DNA of 64,000 nt. Source: Tipula vernalis (taxonomy: Eukaryota; Arthropoda; Insecta; Diptera; Tipulidae). Below the pieces are notes generated by a model that was not told where the DNA came from, searched no databases, and saw only the letters and a list, made by a program, of their open reading frames with translations. The stretch spans positions 209,420,420 through 209,484,419 of the forward strand of contig OY282560.1 in NCBI GenBank assembly GCA_958295665.1, given 5' to 3'. This document shows positions 10,778 through 21,256 of this stretch, in pieces; positions within the stretch are counted from its first letter, which is position 1; the number at the start of each line of letters is the position of its first letter. Position numbers and translations under genes: made by a program.

Positions 10778-11482
10778 TTAGTCTTTTTGTCTTTCTATGG
10801 CTTCATTTAGTGCACGGGTAGCTAGATATGTTGCACTTGCTGTGCCATAGATCACCGTTTGTAGTTCATAGGTGGTAAAAGGTTCATTAGGTGTTTCTCG
10901 CCAAATGACCCGTTGAAACCTTGTATCTTCTGCTGCTACACGAATTTGTCTGAACATTTTTTCGATGTCAGCTGTGAATGATATTTTAAATTTTCTAAAA
11001 CGGATCAAAATGTCAAATAACGTCGATTGCACGGTTGGTCCGACTGCAAGACAATTATTTAAAGATATTCCCGAGGTTGATTTGGCAGAACCATCAAATA
11101 CTACTCTTATCTTCGTTGTGCTGCTGGAGTTCTTAATGACGCCGTGGTGTGGTAAATAGTATCCTTTTAGTATTACTTCGGTATCACTTATCGCCTTCAT
11201 GTGCCCCAACGATATGTATTCTGACAAGAAATCCTTATATCTTAATTCATAATCTTTGCCTTTGATGAATCTTCTTTCTACTGAGTACATACTTTGTACT
11301 GCCTTTGGAAATGAGTTTCCCAACATAGATGGAGATGACTTAAACGGCAGGCGTACTCTTAATCGACCTATCGCTGTGTTGTCTCTGAATTGACTTTCAC
11401 AAAATTCTTCTTCTTTAGATAGGCTAATGTTTGGTTCGGCAACTGCTTCAATTTCCCAGAATTTCTTTAATAATTGGTCCAT
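10778..11482 (-). pseudogene. BEL-A protease-RT linker and RT fingers/palm
   Basis: A 234-codon frame that starts with the linker LKKFWEIEAV common to BEL/Pao elements. It continues with YYLPHHGVIK, RVVFDGSAKS and FTADIEKMFRQI (first catalytic Asp region of RT). It ends at a stop just before the YVDD box found in the next frame. Confidence 0.88.
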
Positions 11483-11518
11483 GTTTTCTTCAAGTTGGTC
11501 GATGTTAGCTGTAATTGA

Positions 11519-12265
11519 CTATTGTGATTGTGGTCCGCTGCATTGTCCTGCAACTACCGAACCCAATAAGGTTTTTTGCATGTGTAACTTTTGGGCAATT
11601 AATTTACCTTCCGAAAGGATTCCGAAGAAAGTGTCTGCTCCAAGGATAATATCAATGTCTGATCCTTTGTAAAAATGTGGATCCGCCAACTCGAATTGCT
11701 TAAAGTAGTTTACGTCTATATATTGGGAAACTGGTGACTGTTTAGCTGTTAGTTTTGGAAAGATAAGTGCTTCTATTTGTAGCCGAGGTTCATCTCTGTT
11801 CCATGGTGTTAGAGCTAGCGATACTAGCCCCATCGTGAAACCATTTTTTGTTGCTCCTATTCCGGATATGGCAATTTTCGCATTAGTTCTTTTCAATTGG
11901 AGCCTCTGTACACATCTCTCAGATATAAATGAACTTTGTAACCCTGAATCAAGAAGTACTCTACTTAATTGGTTTTGTTCGAATTTATCGGTTACATTCA
12001 CTAGTGCTGTAGGTAACAATGATACACCTATTTTGGTATTGATATTGCTGGTTGTTGAGTATGACTGGTTTGGTTGAATATTTAGATCAGTAACGCTCGA
12101 ATCGGGGTTTGTAGGTAAATTCTCGTGGACTAAACTATGATGTTTTTTATTGCAGTACCTGCATCGATATTTGGACTTGCAGCTATAGACACTATGGTTA
12201 TTATTTAGACAGTTGAAACATCGGTTTTCCTTTTTCAGGAAATCTCTTCTATTCTCTACCGACAT
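11519..12265 (-). pseudogene. BEL-A zinc knuckle and aspartic protease
   Basis: The knuckle CFNCLNNNHSVYSCKSKYRC lies near codons 16-35. A protease with VLLDSGLQSSFI follows near codons 103-114 and the ILGADTFF segment near 206. The frame ends shortly before the RT linker frame, again implying a frameshift or stop. Confidence 0.85.
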
Positions 12266-12439
12266 TTCTTTAAATTTGTTACATTCGAATAGTTTGTGTT
12301 CATTTTAAGGACAAATTGTGCGTGGTTGAATTTCAGAAGTTCCAACAGCGTGACTTTTGGGTATTAGACTTTGGCTTATTCCATTGTGGTTGTGTGCATA
12401 TAATTGGTGTTTTCATCGATTCTAGTGCATCTATCTGCT

Positions 12440-13022
12440 TTACAAGAAAACCAAAAACTTTTTCAGACTTGGAAGGTTATTGTCTGCCGAATCTTGTGCC
12501 CATAAACTGTTAGTCTCGTCGTCCAGCTTGCTAACCATGATATGAATCAGCCAATGGTTTCTGGTTTCTGCATCTTCTCCTAACGCTTTGAGGCCACGGA
12601 TGATTTCATCTGAAGTATCCAGAAGTCGTCGGACGTTTGCACTGTTTGGTGTGTTCACTGCTGGTTGTAACATAAAATTCCTAATGAACGCATATATGGT
12701 GTGTTTTCTCCGGTCGTAGCGTTCTTTCAATTTCTTTAGTGCCTCGATGTAATTAACATCGGTTATGTTGAAATGCTTCAGTAAGCCTGCTGCTTCGCCC
12801 TTTAGAGATTCCTTCAAATATTGTAATTTTTGTGATGCTGTTAATTTAGGGTTGTCGTGAATAGTGGGACAAAACAAATCGAAGAACGACTGCCACTCCG
12901 TGTAGTCGCCAGTAAACACTGGTATTGATATTTTAGGCAGCTTTACTTCCGGATGGTTGCCGCCGACACTTGTATTTCCGACAGTATCATTCATTGATAC
13001 TGTAATGTCCGATTTTAATCTA
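12440..13022 (-). pseudogene. BEL-A Gag core, 3' part
   Basis: Matches the DUF1759-like Gag of BEL/Pao elements: KLPKISIPVFTGDYTEWQSF, then LKESLKGEAAGLL and LKERYDRRKHTIYAFIRNF. The 5' side is interrupted at 13022, where the CAC...GTG transposon starts. The missing N-terminal part is found at 16737-16895. The 3' side runs into a stop near 12440, and the stretch 12266-12440 is out of frame. Confidence 0.85.
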
Positions 13023-13039
13023 CACGGTAAATAAAAATT

Positions 13040-13400
13040 CACTAGATGTGAGCATACTAGACGATCTAGTTGAATCAAGTAAAATTAAAAATACTAGATT
13101 TCTGGTTGTAATAAAATCTGGTAATTTTACTTGAAATAAAAATCTGTAGCACTAGAAATCAAGTAAACAATACTATTTGATTTTGCGACTGGAATTCTAG
13201 TAAAATTATGAGAAATACAATTTTTTAATTAGATTTCAACTAAAATTGAATACTAGATTTTCTTGCACAAGTATAAGATTTCCTGCATTTATTCTACTAA
13301 AGTTCTAGTAAAATAACCGTAAAAAACGATATGCTTTTGCTAGTTAATGCTACGACATCAATTTTTACTAGATTATCCCTTGATTCTACTAGATGGTTGT
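13040..13400. repeat. Subterminal TACTAG repeats, left end
   Basis: Many degenerate copies of an ACTAGAATTCTAGTA-type palindrome (words CTAGATTT, TCTAGTAAA, ACTAGAAAT) in both orientations. Such clusters bind transposase or TnpA-like proteins in CACTA elements. Here only the repetition is observed. Confidence 0.7.
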
Positions 13401-13488
13401 CTAAATAAATTTCTTATAATAAAAAAACGTGTTTTGATTTTATTTTAATTAGATATTTTTTAATTCAAATACAAAAAATTACAAAGCT

Positions 13489-13826
13489 TTAGAACAGCTG
13501 TTCTGCATATTCTGCACATAATTTATTATAAAGCTTCGACGCTCGAGGTATCGGAATCACACCTTTAATTTTAAAAAAATATACTTCTATGAAATTATAA
13601 AAATATAAACAGTTTCGCGGAAACTTCAACCCAAAAACATAAAAAATTTTAAAAAGTATGTATGTCGAAGGCCCTTAAGAAAGTTTTGTAGCCCAACGAA
13701 ATTGACTGTGAATCTATTATAAGGTAGAATATTCCTTCGTGGCTTAACTCATTCTCCGACAAACATATCAGGTACGGCTGCGACTGCTTAGTTTTTTGGG
13801 TGAGCTCTTTTATTGATTCATCTACC
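13489..13826 (-). pseudogene. Last exon of CACTA accessory-type gene, frameshifted
   Basis: On the minus strand a TTTTTGCAG acceptor precedes an open stretch with QPYLICLSENEL, IFYLIIDSQSISLG and FLRAFDIH. A one-base frame change near 13655 leads into FKIFYVFGLKFP and PIPRAS, ending in a stop at 13489-13491. It follows the same pattern as exon 5 of the gene at 61439-63332 (IYFYIEG..., AAYFVFNIKYP). The shared layout is a hydrophobic strand pair, then an aromatic F-x-VF segment, then a basic tail. The function is unknown. It ties this insertion to the CACTA family of the 32.8-kb element. Confidence 0.55.
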
Positions 13827-14564
13827 TGCAAAAATAAAAATTTAGAGAAATAAAGAGAAAATAACCAACTATTTGGATTGAAGATTACAGTACATTCACA
13901 ATAAAAACACATTTTACTTTTTACTTAAAGGTTTGTATAGATTTCCAACATAATGCGCAAAAATTTGTGGTTGTTAGTAAAGAGTAAAAAGATTTTTCAT
14001 TGTGAATGCTGTGTAACTCAATTTTTTTTTCAGTTTAGTGTACAGATTGAGATTAGTTATTACTATTATTGTCCTATGGAAGATGGAAATTAAAAATACA
14101 TATTTTGCCGACTAAACATGTTTTACATAACTAAAGAAAACGCATTTTAAAATAAACTTTAACTCGGTTTTGAAACTAGTGTACTTTGTATTAAAAACGA
14201 AAACTATTTTTCTTATTACGCGTTTCTTGATTTAGTTTTAATTATTTTTTAAAATTTTGTTGATAAAGTTTATTTCAGCCATCGATTGGCATCAATAACT
14301 CAATTTGGTCAAAAATGTAGTTATGTAAATTATGTTAAAATAATATGTATGGCAAAATACCTGTTGCCTAAAATATTGAAACCACGCGTTTAATGTAAAT
14401 TCGCATTTTCTTGATGTATACCTCATTAATAATAAAGGCCCCATGTAAAACGGAAAACCGTAATTTAAAACCGTCAAACCCAATTTTTGGCTAAATTGCT
14501 TCACTTTGCAATATGAAAATTATTAACAAATAGTTCACAATACGCTCCACCTTCTACTAAGAAA

Positions 14565-14698
14565 ATTTTATTAAAATGGATTTAATTTCATTCAGGAAAC
14601 CCCAATTTTATGTTTTGCCGGCCGACAAGCAAAAATCCGTCCGTCGAAATATAAAATTGGGATGTTTTGAATGAAATTAAATCAATTTTAATAAAATT
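14565..14698. repeat. Hairpin (foldback) inside CAC transposon 1
   Basis: An inverted repeat of about 50 bp, 14565-14615 against 14650-14698 (AATTTTATTAAAATGG...CCCAATTTTAT and its complement), with a GC-richer loop holding GCCGGCCGAC. It may be a small MITE or an internal structural motif. Confidence 0.6.
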
Positions 14699-14999
14699 GT
14701 CTGCGAATAAGATCGAACTTATAAATTCGAACTATTTTTTAATAATTTTGATCAATAATTTGATTTGACGGTTTGAAATGCCGGTTTGCTCTTTGTGCAT
14801 GGGGCAATGCCTTTACGTGTAATATTTCAATAATCACTTTAAATACTTATTTTATAATATCACTCACATTTATATACTTCTGTTATTATTTTTTCACCTG
14901 TTTTTTATTTATCACAACACACCACGAAATTCAACGTTTTACTGATACAAGCTTAATATCAGACGACGAAAATGAAATTAATACGCGAGCAAACGGCTA

Positions 15000-15310
15000 A
15001 ATTTACTAGATTTCTAGTAAATATAATTATAATTTTACTAGAAATTCTAGTAATATTTTAATGTAAGTTAAAATTGACTAGAATATTACCAGAATCTGTT
15101 TAATTTACTAGAAATTCCTTGTACAAGCAAACAGGAATTATCTTGTATTTAATATAATTTAACTATAATTTTACTAGATTTCAGGTAACTAAATTAAAAA
15201 ATAAATCGATGCAAAAATTCAACTGGAATTCAAGTAATTTTTATTATTACTAGAAATCTGGTAATAAAATTTACGAGATTTTCATTTAATTTACTGGATA
15301 GAGCTTTGAT
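15000..15310. repeat. Internal TACTAG repeat cluster
   Basis: A second cluster of the palindromic TTACTAGAAATCTAGTAA-like words. Its presence in the interior suggests either a nested copy of the same family or an internal duplication of a terminus. Confidence 0.65.
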
Positions 15311-15689
15311 TTTCGAGTCAAGCAGTCGATAGTTTTTATTTTCTACAAAAAATATTTATTTTATATGCATTATAATTACATACGCCAACATTCTATTATA
15401 GAATAAAATGCAACCACATAGGCAAGTCGCCAGTTACACGAAAATAAAATTACACCAGAAAAGCATTAAAGATTAACGGATGAATGTGAATGACTGGAGT
15501 GGTGCTGATCGTGAACCATGAAGCTGTAGTTTTTTTTTTTCTTTTTAATTGAATAATTTGTTAAACCACCTCACCTTAGTTCTATAATGTATTATGAATG
15601 AGCTCCTGCTCAAGATAGATTATGTAATTGGGGTGGGTGGTCGCTAATGCAAAATGTATGTAAATAAAACAGATATTCCATTTTAGAAA

Positions 15690-16720
15690 GTAAAACTAAC
15701 CATCTAGTATTTTTCTAGTAATTTTTTGTGCTAGATTATCACTAGAATTGGTGGTTTGGCGTCTATTGGAGGGGGGGGGATCAAAGTTGAGTAGATTAAT
15801 CTACCAGCTCCGTAACCTTCCAGTAGGGTGCGCATCACGTGAGCTGTTCTGGTCTTGTCATTAGGCAGCTGCGTGATGAGTACAATTGTGTAAGGGGTAA
15901 CCTGTGCACAATTCGCAAGTGTACGTACTGCCTCCTCGTGGCAACCACTGGTAACTAAGGCCACTTGGCACATTTTAGGCCATTTGGCACAGGCCAAAGT
16001 ACGGCGCTAAAGGAGAAAACCTTGACAAAAAACCCTAATCTAAGGTGGAACAGCATATGCCGAAAGATGAATGGCTGATAGGTTAATCAGCCCAAAATAT
16101 GCGGACTCTGGATACCAGGCACCCTCCAGTTTTATTTTTAGCCTTCCTGTAGTAAAGCTGGGTGACCTACAGGTGATTTGCAATTCCCAGCAACTCGTAA
16201 GAGTAAAATCAAACGGAATACGGGGCAGGAGTAGGAATATACGGGAGTGGCACAACCCTCTCGAGATCCTTGAGCTCCAATGCTACCGTCTTTCTAGCGG
16301 AACTACATGCTGTAGTAAACATCTAGGAGGGAGAGCAATATGCCCAGATAGTATGTATCACGTACCGGGAGGCAGTATTGTCAGGTTCATTAAGAACCTG
16401 AATATTGACTGGACGGATAATTAAGCAGGGGCCAGCACAATAGATCTTTTAGGTCGCAGTGCGAAGTGGCTGATCGCCAGCATGGCCCCCCCAATAATAA
16501 TAATAATAATCACTAGAATTCCAGTATAATTTAAAATATTACTGGAAATTAACTAGAAAATAGTCCAAATCTGGTTTTGATTGCAATTTCACTAAAAATC
16601 GGTTAAATATATTTTAAAATTTAACTAGAAAATTCATTTTTCTTGATTTTTAACTAGAAATTCACTAGATTTTCACTAGAATTTGCAAAACCAGATAATC
16701 AAGTAGGCAATTACCGGATT
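15690..16720. repeat. Subterminal TACTAG repeats, right end (split)
   Basis: TACTAG-type repeats at 15690-15749 and 16509-16720, interrupted by the short non-LTR element at 15750-16508. Confidence 0.6.
15750..16508 (+). mobile_element. Short non-LTR element with (TAA)n tail
   Basis: A 759-bp insertion with a perfect 12-bp target duplication ATCACTAGAATT (15738-15749 and 16509-16520) and a 3' tail of TAA repeats, as in I-clade LINEs. The start GGTGGTTTGGC is shared with the copy at 7697, so this is probably the true 5' end and not a random truncation. A minus-strand frame (15731-15997) and a plus frame (16071-16424) exist, but neither resembles a known protein. Best read as a non-autonomous, SINE-like derivative mobilised by an I-type LINE. 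Confidence 0.75.
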
Positions 16721-16736
16721 TTGTAATGAGCGTGTA

Positions 16737-16895
16737 AGCGAGTGATTTAAACTTGCAACGGCCGTGTAATAATTCTCTTCGAAATCTGAATCTAGTTCTT
16801 CATTTTGATCTAGTTCTACTATTTTATCTTCTACCTGGTTGAACTCTTCTCGTAGTTTATCAATATATTTTACAACTGACTCATTACTATATAAT
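16737..16895 (-). pseudogene. BEL-A Gag N-terminal part
   Basis: On the minus strand this is an open stretch (YIDKLREEFNQVEDKI... then DFEENYYTAVASL) that looks like the coiled N-terminal region of BEL/Pao Gag. It sits on the far side of the 13023-16734 insertion. If the insertion and one TA copy are removed, its frame continues into the Gag at 13020. A stop lies just upstream, and no LTR is recognisable beyond. Confidence 0.7.
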
Positions 16896-16978
16896 AATCA
16901 TTGTTAAATCACAAATAATAATATAAAATTACAGGGTGTATATTCATTACAAACGTTAGTACTGCTGTCTAAATAACT

Positions 16979-17270
16979 GGGAATGGAATGTCTCGGATAT
17001 GGGGAACCAACCATATTACGGGTGCTTTAATATCGGTGGCAGAAGAGTCACCGGAGTCTAATTTGGAACTAGATGAGCAGAATAATACCTAGTTGAGTTA
17101 GTGCAATATGATGCTCGACGGCAGACAAATTCTGTCGGATATTAGTGCCAGTATCAGCGTTATGAGAGCTGGCTCTGAATGATTTTTAGAACAGACGCAA
17201 TTTCAAGTAAAGCTGATCGATCTGGCAAACAGCCAGCGGCTGTTGAGGTTCGGTGAAATGAACTTTATTC
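16979..17270 (+). pseudogene. Unidentified coding-like remnant
   Basis: One frame reads as protein-like with a few stops: MSRIWGTNHITGAL..., SVAEESPESNLELDEQNN, then MLDGRQILSDISASISV and QTQFQVKLIDLANSQRLL. It lies between the decayed 5' end of BEL-A and the 5' LTR of gypsy-B. It could be a Gag or transposase scrap. I do not recognise the family. Confidence 0.3.
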
Positions 17271-17277
17271 CACATAC

Positions 17278-17542
17278 TGTTTTAATCCATCCCTGACTTT
17301 GAATTATTTATTTATTATATATTAGTATTATAAACCATTAGTGTTACTGTTAAGTCCTACAATGTATAGTATATATTCTGTTTAATACTTTTTGTGCCTT
17401 ATATACCTTGAGACTCATGTATATGTGTTACATGTAGACTTGCTGTATACAAAATATTAGGTACAAATACTTACGTAGATTATTATATATTTTTGAGATC
17501 GATAAAAAAAACCTGGATGATAATTGATTCGGTCGCCTTAAG
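17278..17542 (+). repeat. 5' LTR of gypsy element B
   Basis: Starts TGTTTTAATCCATCCCTGAC and ends near GGTCGCCTTAAG. Direct repeat of 22671-22942 with several substitutions and small indels. Confidence 0.8.
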
Positions 17543-17617
17543 TTAGGTAGGTAGTTATTTTTTTTTAGCATTAACTATTAATTTCTAATTCTATTTTTTA
17601 TATTTTTTTATTATTAT

Positions 17618-18380
17618 TTGGTAAATCTGATAAATCACCGATTTGAGGATCTCAATTATATTCATGTGCTTATGAGCAAGAGAACGTCAATTCATTTACG
17701 GGACAAAATAATTATTATTGATAACGATGAAGAAGACGCTGAACAACAGGAAACCGTAAGTAATATTTTGATTAGTGATAGTTTAGATAAGTCTGATTGT
17801 AAGCTTGAAGCTCAATCCATCTCTGAAATAAGTCTTGAGTGTACTGATTCTAACGATTCTCCTAATTCCGCTCATTCCGTTAAATTTGAACCTCAGGTGA
17901 ATTCAAGTCTTAGTAATTTCGAAACTAATCAAGGTGTGTCGCTAAATATTGACCATGTATTAAGATTGGTACCCGAGTTCGATGGTTCGGTTAGCTTGCT
18001 AAGTAAATATATAAATGTGTGTGAATTTGTTTATAAGCCTCTGACGGGAAAAGACCAAAAAGATACATTTCTACAAATTGTTCAATCGAAACTTTCTCGT
18101 AGAGCTTACGAATTAATCTTATACAAGACGATCGAAACGTGGGATGATTTGAAAACAGAGTTGACATTGCAGTTTGAAGACTCTCGATAAGTCGAGCAAC
18201 TGCAAATTGAACTCATTAAGCATGTTCAAGGTCAAAATGAAAACGTTCGTATGTTCGCGCGCAATATTGAGAAAACTTTATCTGCACTGAATGGTGCTTG
18301 CATACATAGGGAAGGCAAAAAGAGTGCTGAAGTAATAAATAGCTTCAACGAAGCAACTGCATTACGCTCAAGACACTGAA
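17618..18380 (+). pseudogene. Gag of gypsy element B
   Basis: A 190-codon frame to 18190, then the same frame continues after a TAA (18188-18190) to about 18378. The acidic N-terminus is followed by a retrotransposon Gag core: VPEFDGSVSLLSKYI, LSRRAYELI, TIETWDDLKTELTLQF and, past the stop, NVRMFARNIEKTLSAL. It packages the element RNA in intact relatives. The stop and a later frame change inactivate it here. Confidence 0.8.
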
Positions 18381-18411
18381 GGAAGCTGTCAATAAAGCCA
18401 TAAAAGAGGAA

Positions 18412-18681
18412 ATGTCATTTATGAACAAACCCAGATTTCAGTCAACGTCTAATAAATGCCAATTATGTTCCAAAGTAGGTCACATCGCTAAAGATTGTTT
18501 CCAACTGAACAAGCCAAGTCCAACTCATACTTCAATCACACCAAATTCTCGGAATTGCGTGCCCAGTAATAGAAAACCAGTGACAAACTTTCAAACTAGC
18601 ACAAATCTAGTGAGGTGTTTATATTGTAAAAATATACGATATATGCTGAAAGATTGCAGAAGGCGGATTTATAATAATTAG
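18412..18681 (+). pseudogene. Gag zinc knuckles of gypsy element B
   Basis: The 89-codon frame holds one CCHC knuckle (CQLCSKVGHIAKDC) and a second, degraded one (CLYCKNIRYMLKDC, in which the His position is lost). It is out of frame with the preceding Gag piece. Confidence 0.75.
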
Positions 18682-18848
18682 CGAAGAGAAAATTCCAATC
18701 CACTTTCACACAAAAATATAAATGTCGCGGAAAACTGTCAGGAACTCGTTCAGAAAATCAGGATACAGTTGTCCGAGCTCAAAACCTGTAAATCTGTGCC
18801 GTTCTTTCTCTAATCCCTCTGTCTGAACAGAGCGTAAAATTATCGGAT

Positions 18849-19400
18849 TTGTTTAGAAACAATCTGGTCGAAAACCATTTTGAAAATAATTTTGAATCTG
18901 ATATTTCCATACTAAATTTGTTTGATGAGAAAAATTTTGAGGTTGCCACTAATTCTACTAATTCTGAGCTTAAATCTGTTAGTGGAGATATCGATTTGTC
19001 ATCCGCCGTATCCGTTAATAATGAAAAGATCGAAACCAATCAACCAACGTCTAATGAATACCCAAAAATACTATACCAGTCATCAAATAATAATTCCGTC
19101 AATGCAAAATACGTCACTCTAAATATGGGCATATCTGCAAAAACCCTATTTTATACTTTCTTATTGACACAGGAGCGGATGTCAGTCTTATAAAAAAAGT
19201 TCGGTTAAACCTAGAGCAGTTTGTCATCCGGAGTTTAAGTGCCAACTAAAGGGCATTACGTCAGAAAAAACTGAAACGTTAGCACTTTGTCACAGTAAAT
19301 TATTAGTAGGTGATTCAAAAATAGACCAGAAAATTAATTTAGTTCTGGACTCATTCCCAATTCAGTCAGATGGTATTTTAGGAAAAGACTTCTAAATGTA
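18849..19400 (+). pseudogene. Spacer and aspartic protease of gypsy element B
   Basis: A 114-codon acidic spacer is followed by a protease active site LIDTGADVSLIKK, split by a frame change around 19150-19195. The ILGKDF segment lies near 19378, ended by a TAA. Confidence 0.65.
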
Positions 19401-19799
19401 TTACCGATTAAAATAGTTTTACTCTTCAATTTTTGCTTCAAGGTGTAGAACATCAGTTACCGCTTTGTGGGTTGCCGATATCAGTTGTGGAGCTAGAAAT
19501 ATACCAACAAAACACTTCCTCCCCGAGTCGAAAAGATTATACACGTTCCTAATCCTAATCCGTCAATTTCGCTTTTAACAAAGTTCCAATAAGTTTAGTT
19601 AATACAAACGATTACGCGATTAACGTCGGACAGATTAAAATAAGTTTTGAATCGGTTAGTTCCTATGAACTTTTCAACATTGGAAGTTGGAATCCGAACG
19701 TAGAAGACAGATTAAACAAACTCGGCAAGAATCTAAATTTCAGCCATCTAAATAGAAAAGAAAAATCATCTATATTGAAAATTTGTCGCGATTTCAATG

Positions 19800-21180
19800 A
19801 TGTATTTTATTTTGTAGGGCGAAACTCTGACAACTACTGATGCTTGCTGTCATAAAATTCCTACTGTACAAAATCCCCAACCGATTGATATTAAACCTTA
19901 CCGCTTACCTGAGGCAACGCTGGACGAAATTGATAAACAGGTCGATGAAATGCTAAAAAAACAAAATTATCGAAAACAGCACCAGTCCCTCGAATTCTCT
20001 CTTGTTAATCGTTCCAAAAAAAGTTGCCGGTGATCGAAAATGGCAATTGGTGGTAGATTTCCGTAAGTTAAACAACATCACTGTTGACCAATTGTATCCT
20101 CTACCAAACATAACCCAGATTGTGAACCAGTAAGGCAAAGCAAACTATTTTACGACATTGGATTTGGCAAATGGTTATCATCAGGTTAAGTTACACGCTG
20201 ACGATATGTAAAAGACAGCGTTTACCACTCGAACTGGTCATTTCCATTTTCTGCGAATGCCGTTTGGTCTAAAAAGGGCACCTATAACATTTCAGCATAT
20301 GATGAATACGATATTATTAGGTTTAAACGGTCTCAGATGTTTTGTGTATATCTTGACGACGTGGTAATTTACGGTTACGATCTTCAAGACCATAACTCAA
20401 AGTTAATTGATGTTTTGAAACGTTTTCATTTATATAATCTAAAATTACAGCCTAGCAGCCTAAAAACCGAAATTTGTTATTTCGGACATATTGTGACGAA
20501 GGATGGTGTTAAACCTGACCCATCTATAGTAAGTGCTATAATGAAATACCCTACACCGACAAATGCTAAAGATATCAGATGTTTTCTTGGATTTTCTGGT
20601 TACTACCGGAGATTCATTAAAGATTACTCTAAAATTTCAGAACCCCTGAGTCGATTATTGCGTAAAAATATAAAGTTCGAATGGAATGCTCATTACCACG
20701 AAGCTTTCTATAAATTAAGGAACTCTGTTATGTAATCCCATAGACTGCAACGTCCACACTTTGAAAAAACCTTAATTTTAACCACGGACGCTAGCGATTA
20801 CGCCATTGGAGCGGTACTTTCCCAATTATTCAATGAACAAGACTTACCAATTTCTTTCGCCAGTAGACTTCTTAATGATGCGGAGAAAAATTACCCTATA
20901 CAGTCGAGAAAGAGCTTTTAGCCATTGTTTGCGTTACTCAAAGGTTCCATCCTTATCTATACGGCAGAAAGTTTGTCGTTAGGACCGATCATCGTCCCTT
21001 AATTTGGCTCAATAAAAATCCAAAACCTACTTCTCGTCTAATCCGTTGGCGACTGGAACTGCATGAGTATAATTACGACATAGAATACAAACCTGGAAAG
21101 ATGAATCAAAACGCGGATGCGCTTAGCGATTCTGAAACACATAAATCAGATAAAATTATTGCAGCCATTACCAGAGCACA
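19800..21180 (+). pseudogene. RT and RNase H of gypsy element B
   Basis: RT pieces: VVDFRKLNNITVDQLYPLP near 20053, TTLDLANGYHQVKL near 20150, [13 protein letters not shown] near 20258 and [11 protein letters not shown] at 20340-20372. The thumb follows in the open frame 20337-20735. RNase H: LTTDASDYAIGAVLSQ near 20777, TDHRPLIWLN near 20986 and NADALS near 21113. Stops occur at about 20131, 20208 and 20733, plus a frame change near 20900. Confidence 0.85.
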
Positions 21181-21256
21181 AGCGAAACAAGCAACATAAG
21201 ATTCAACCCCTGATAAAAGTCACGATACTTTTTCCGATAATTCCATTCAAGATAGT

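Larger units (their letters stand above)
13023..16734. mobile_element. CAC...GTG DNA transposon 1 (CACTA-like), in BEL-A gag
   Basis: A 3.7-kb insertion flanked by TA (13021-13022 and 16735-16736). Ends are CACGGTAAATAAAAATTC on the left and, on the reverse strand, CACGCTCATTACAAAATCC on the right, with about 12 of 18 positions matching. Removing it with one TA rejoins the BEL gag frame. It has clusters of TACTAG-type subterminal repeats at both ends, and it carries a minus-strand exon similar to the last exon of the second gene of the 32.8-kb element. The transposase gene is absent, so this is a deleted derivative. Confidence 0.65.
9204..16895 (-). mobile_element. BEL/Pao retrotransposon A, minus strand, broken
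   Basis: Read on the minus strand from about 16895 down to 9204: Gag N-terminus, Gag DUF1759-like core, zinc knuckle, protease, RT, RNase H and the start of integrase, which is the BEL/Pao order. The gag is interrupted by a 3.7-kb DNA transposon (13023-16734). Neither LTR was found: the 3' end stops in integrase next to the piggyBac remnant, and the 5' end fades near 16895. Several frameshifts separate the pieces. It is clearly older than BEL element B at 51675-57227. Confidence 0.85.

Noticed and set aside
13012..16723. Alternative boundaries for CAC element 1 with a 9-bp imperfect duplication (GATTTTAAT / GATTTTGTAAT)
   Set aside because: It also keeps the gag frame, but the duplication is imperfect and the ends would not match. 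CAC...GTG with a perfect TA duplication agrees with the other two insertions.
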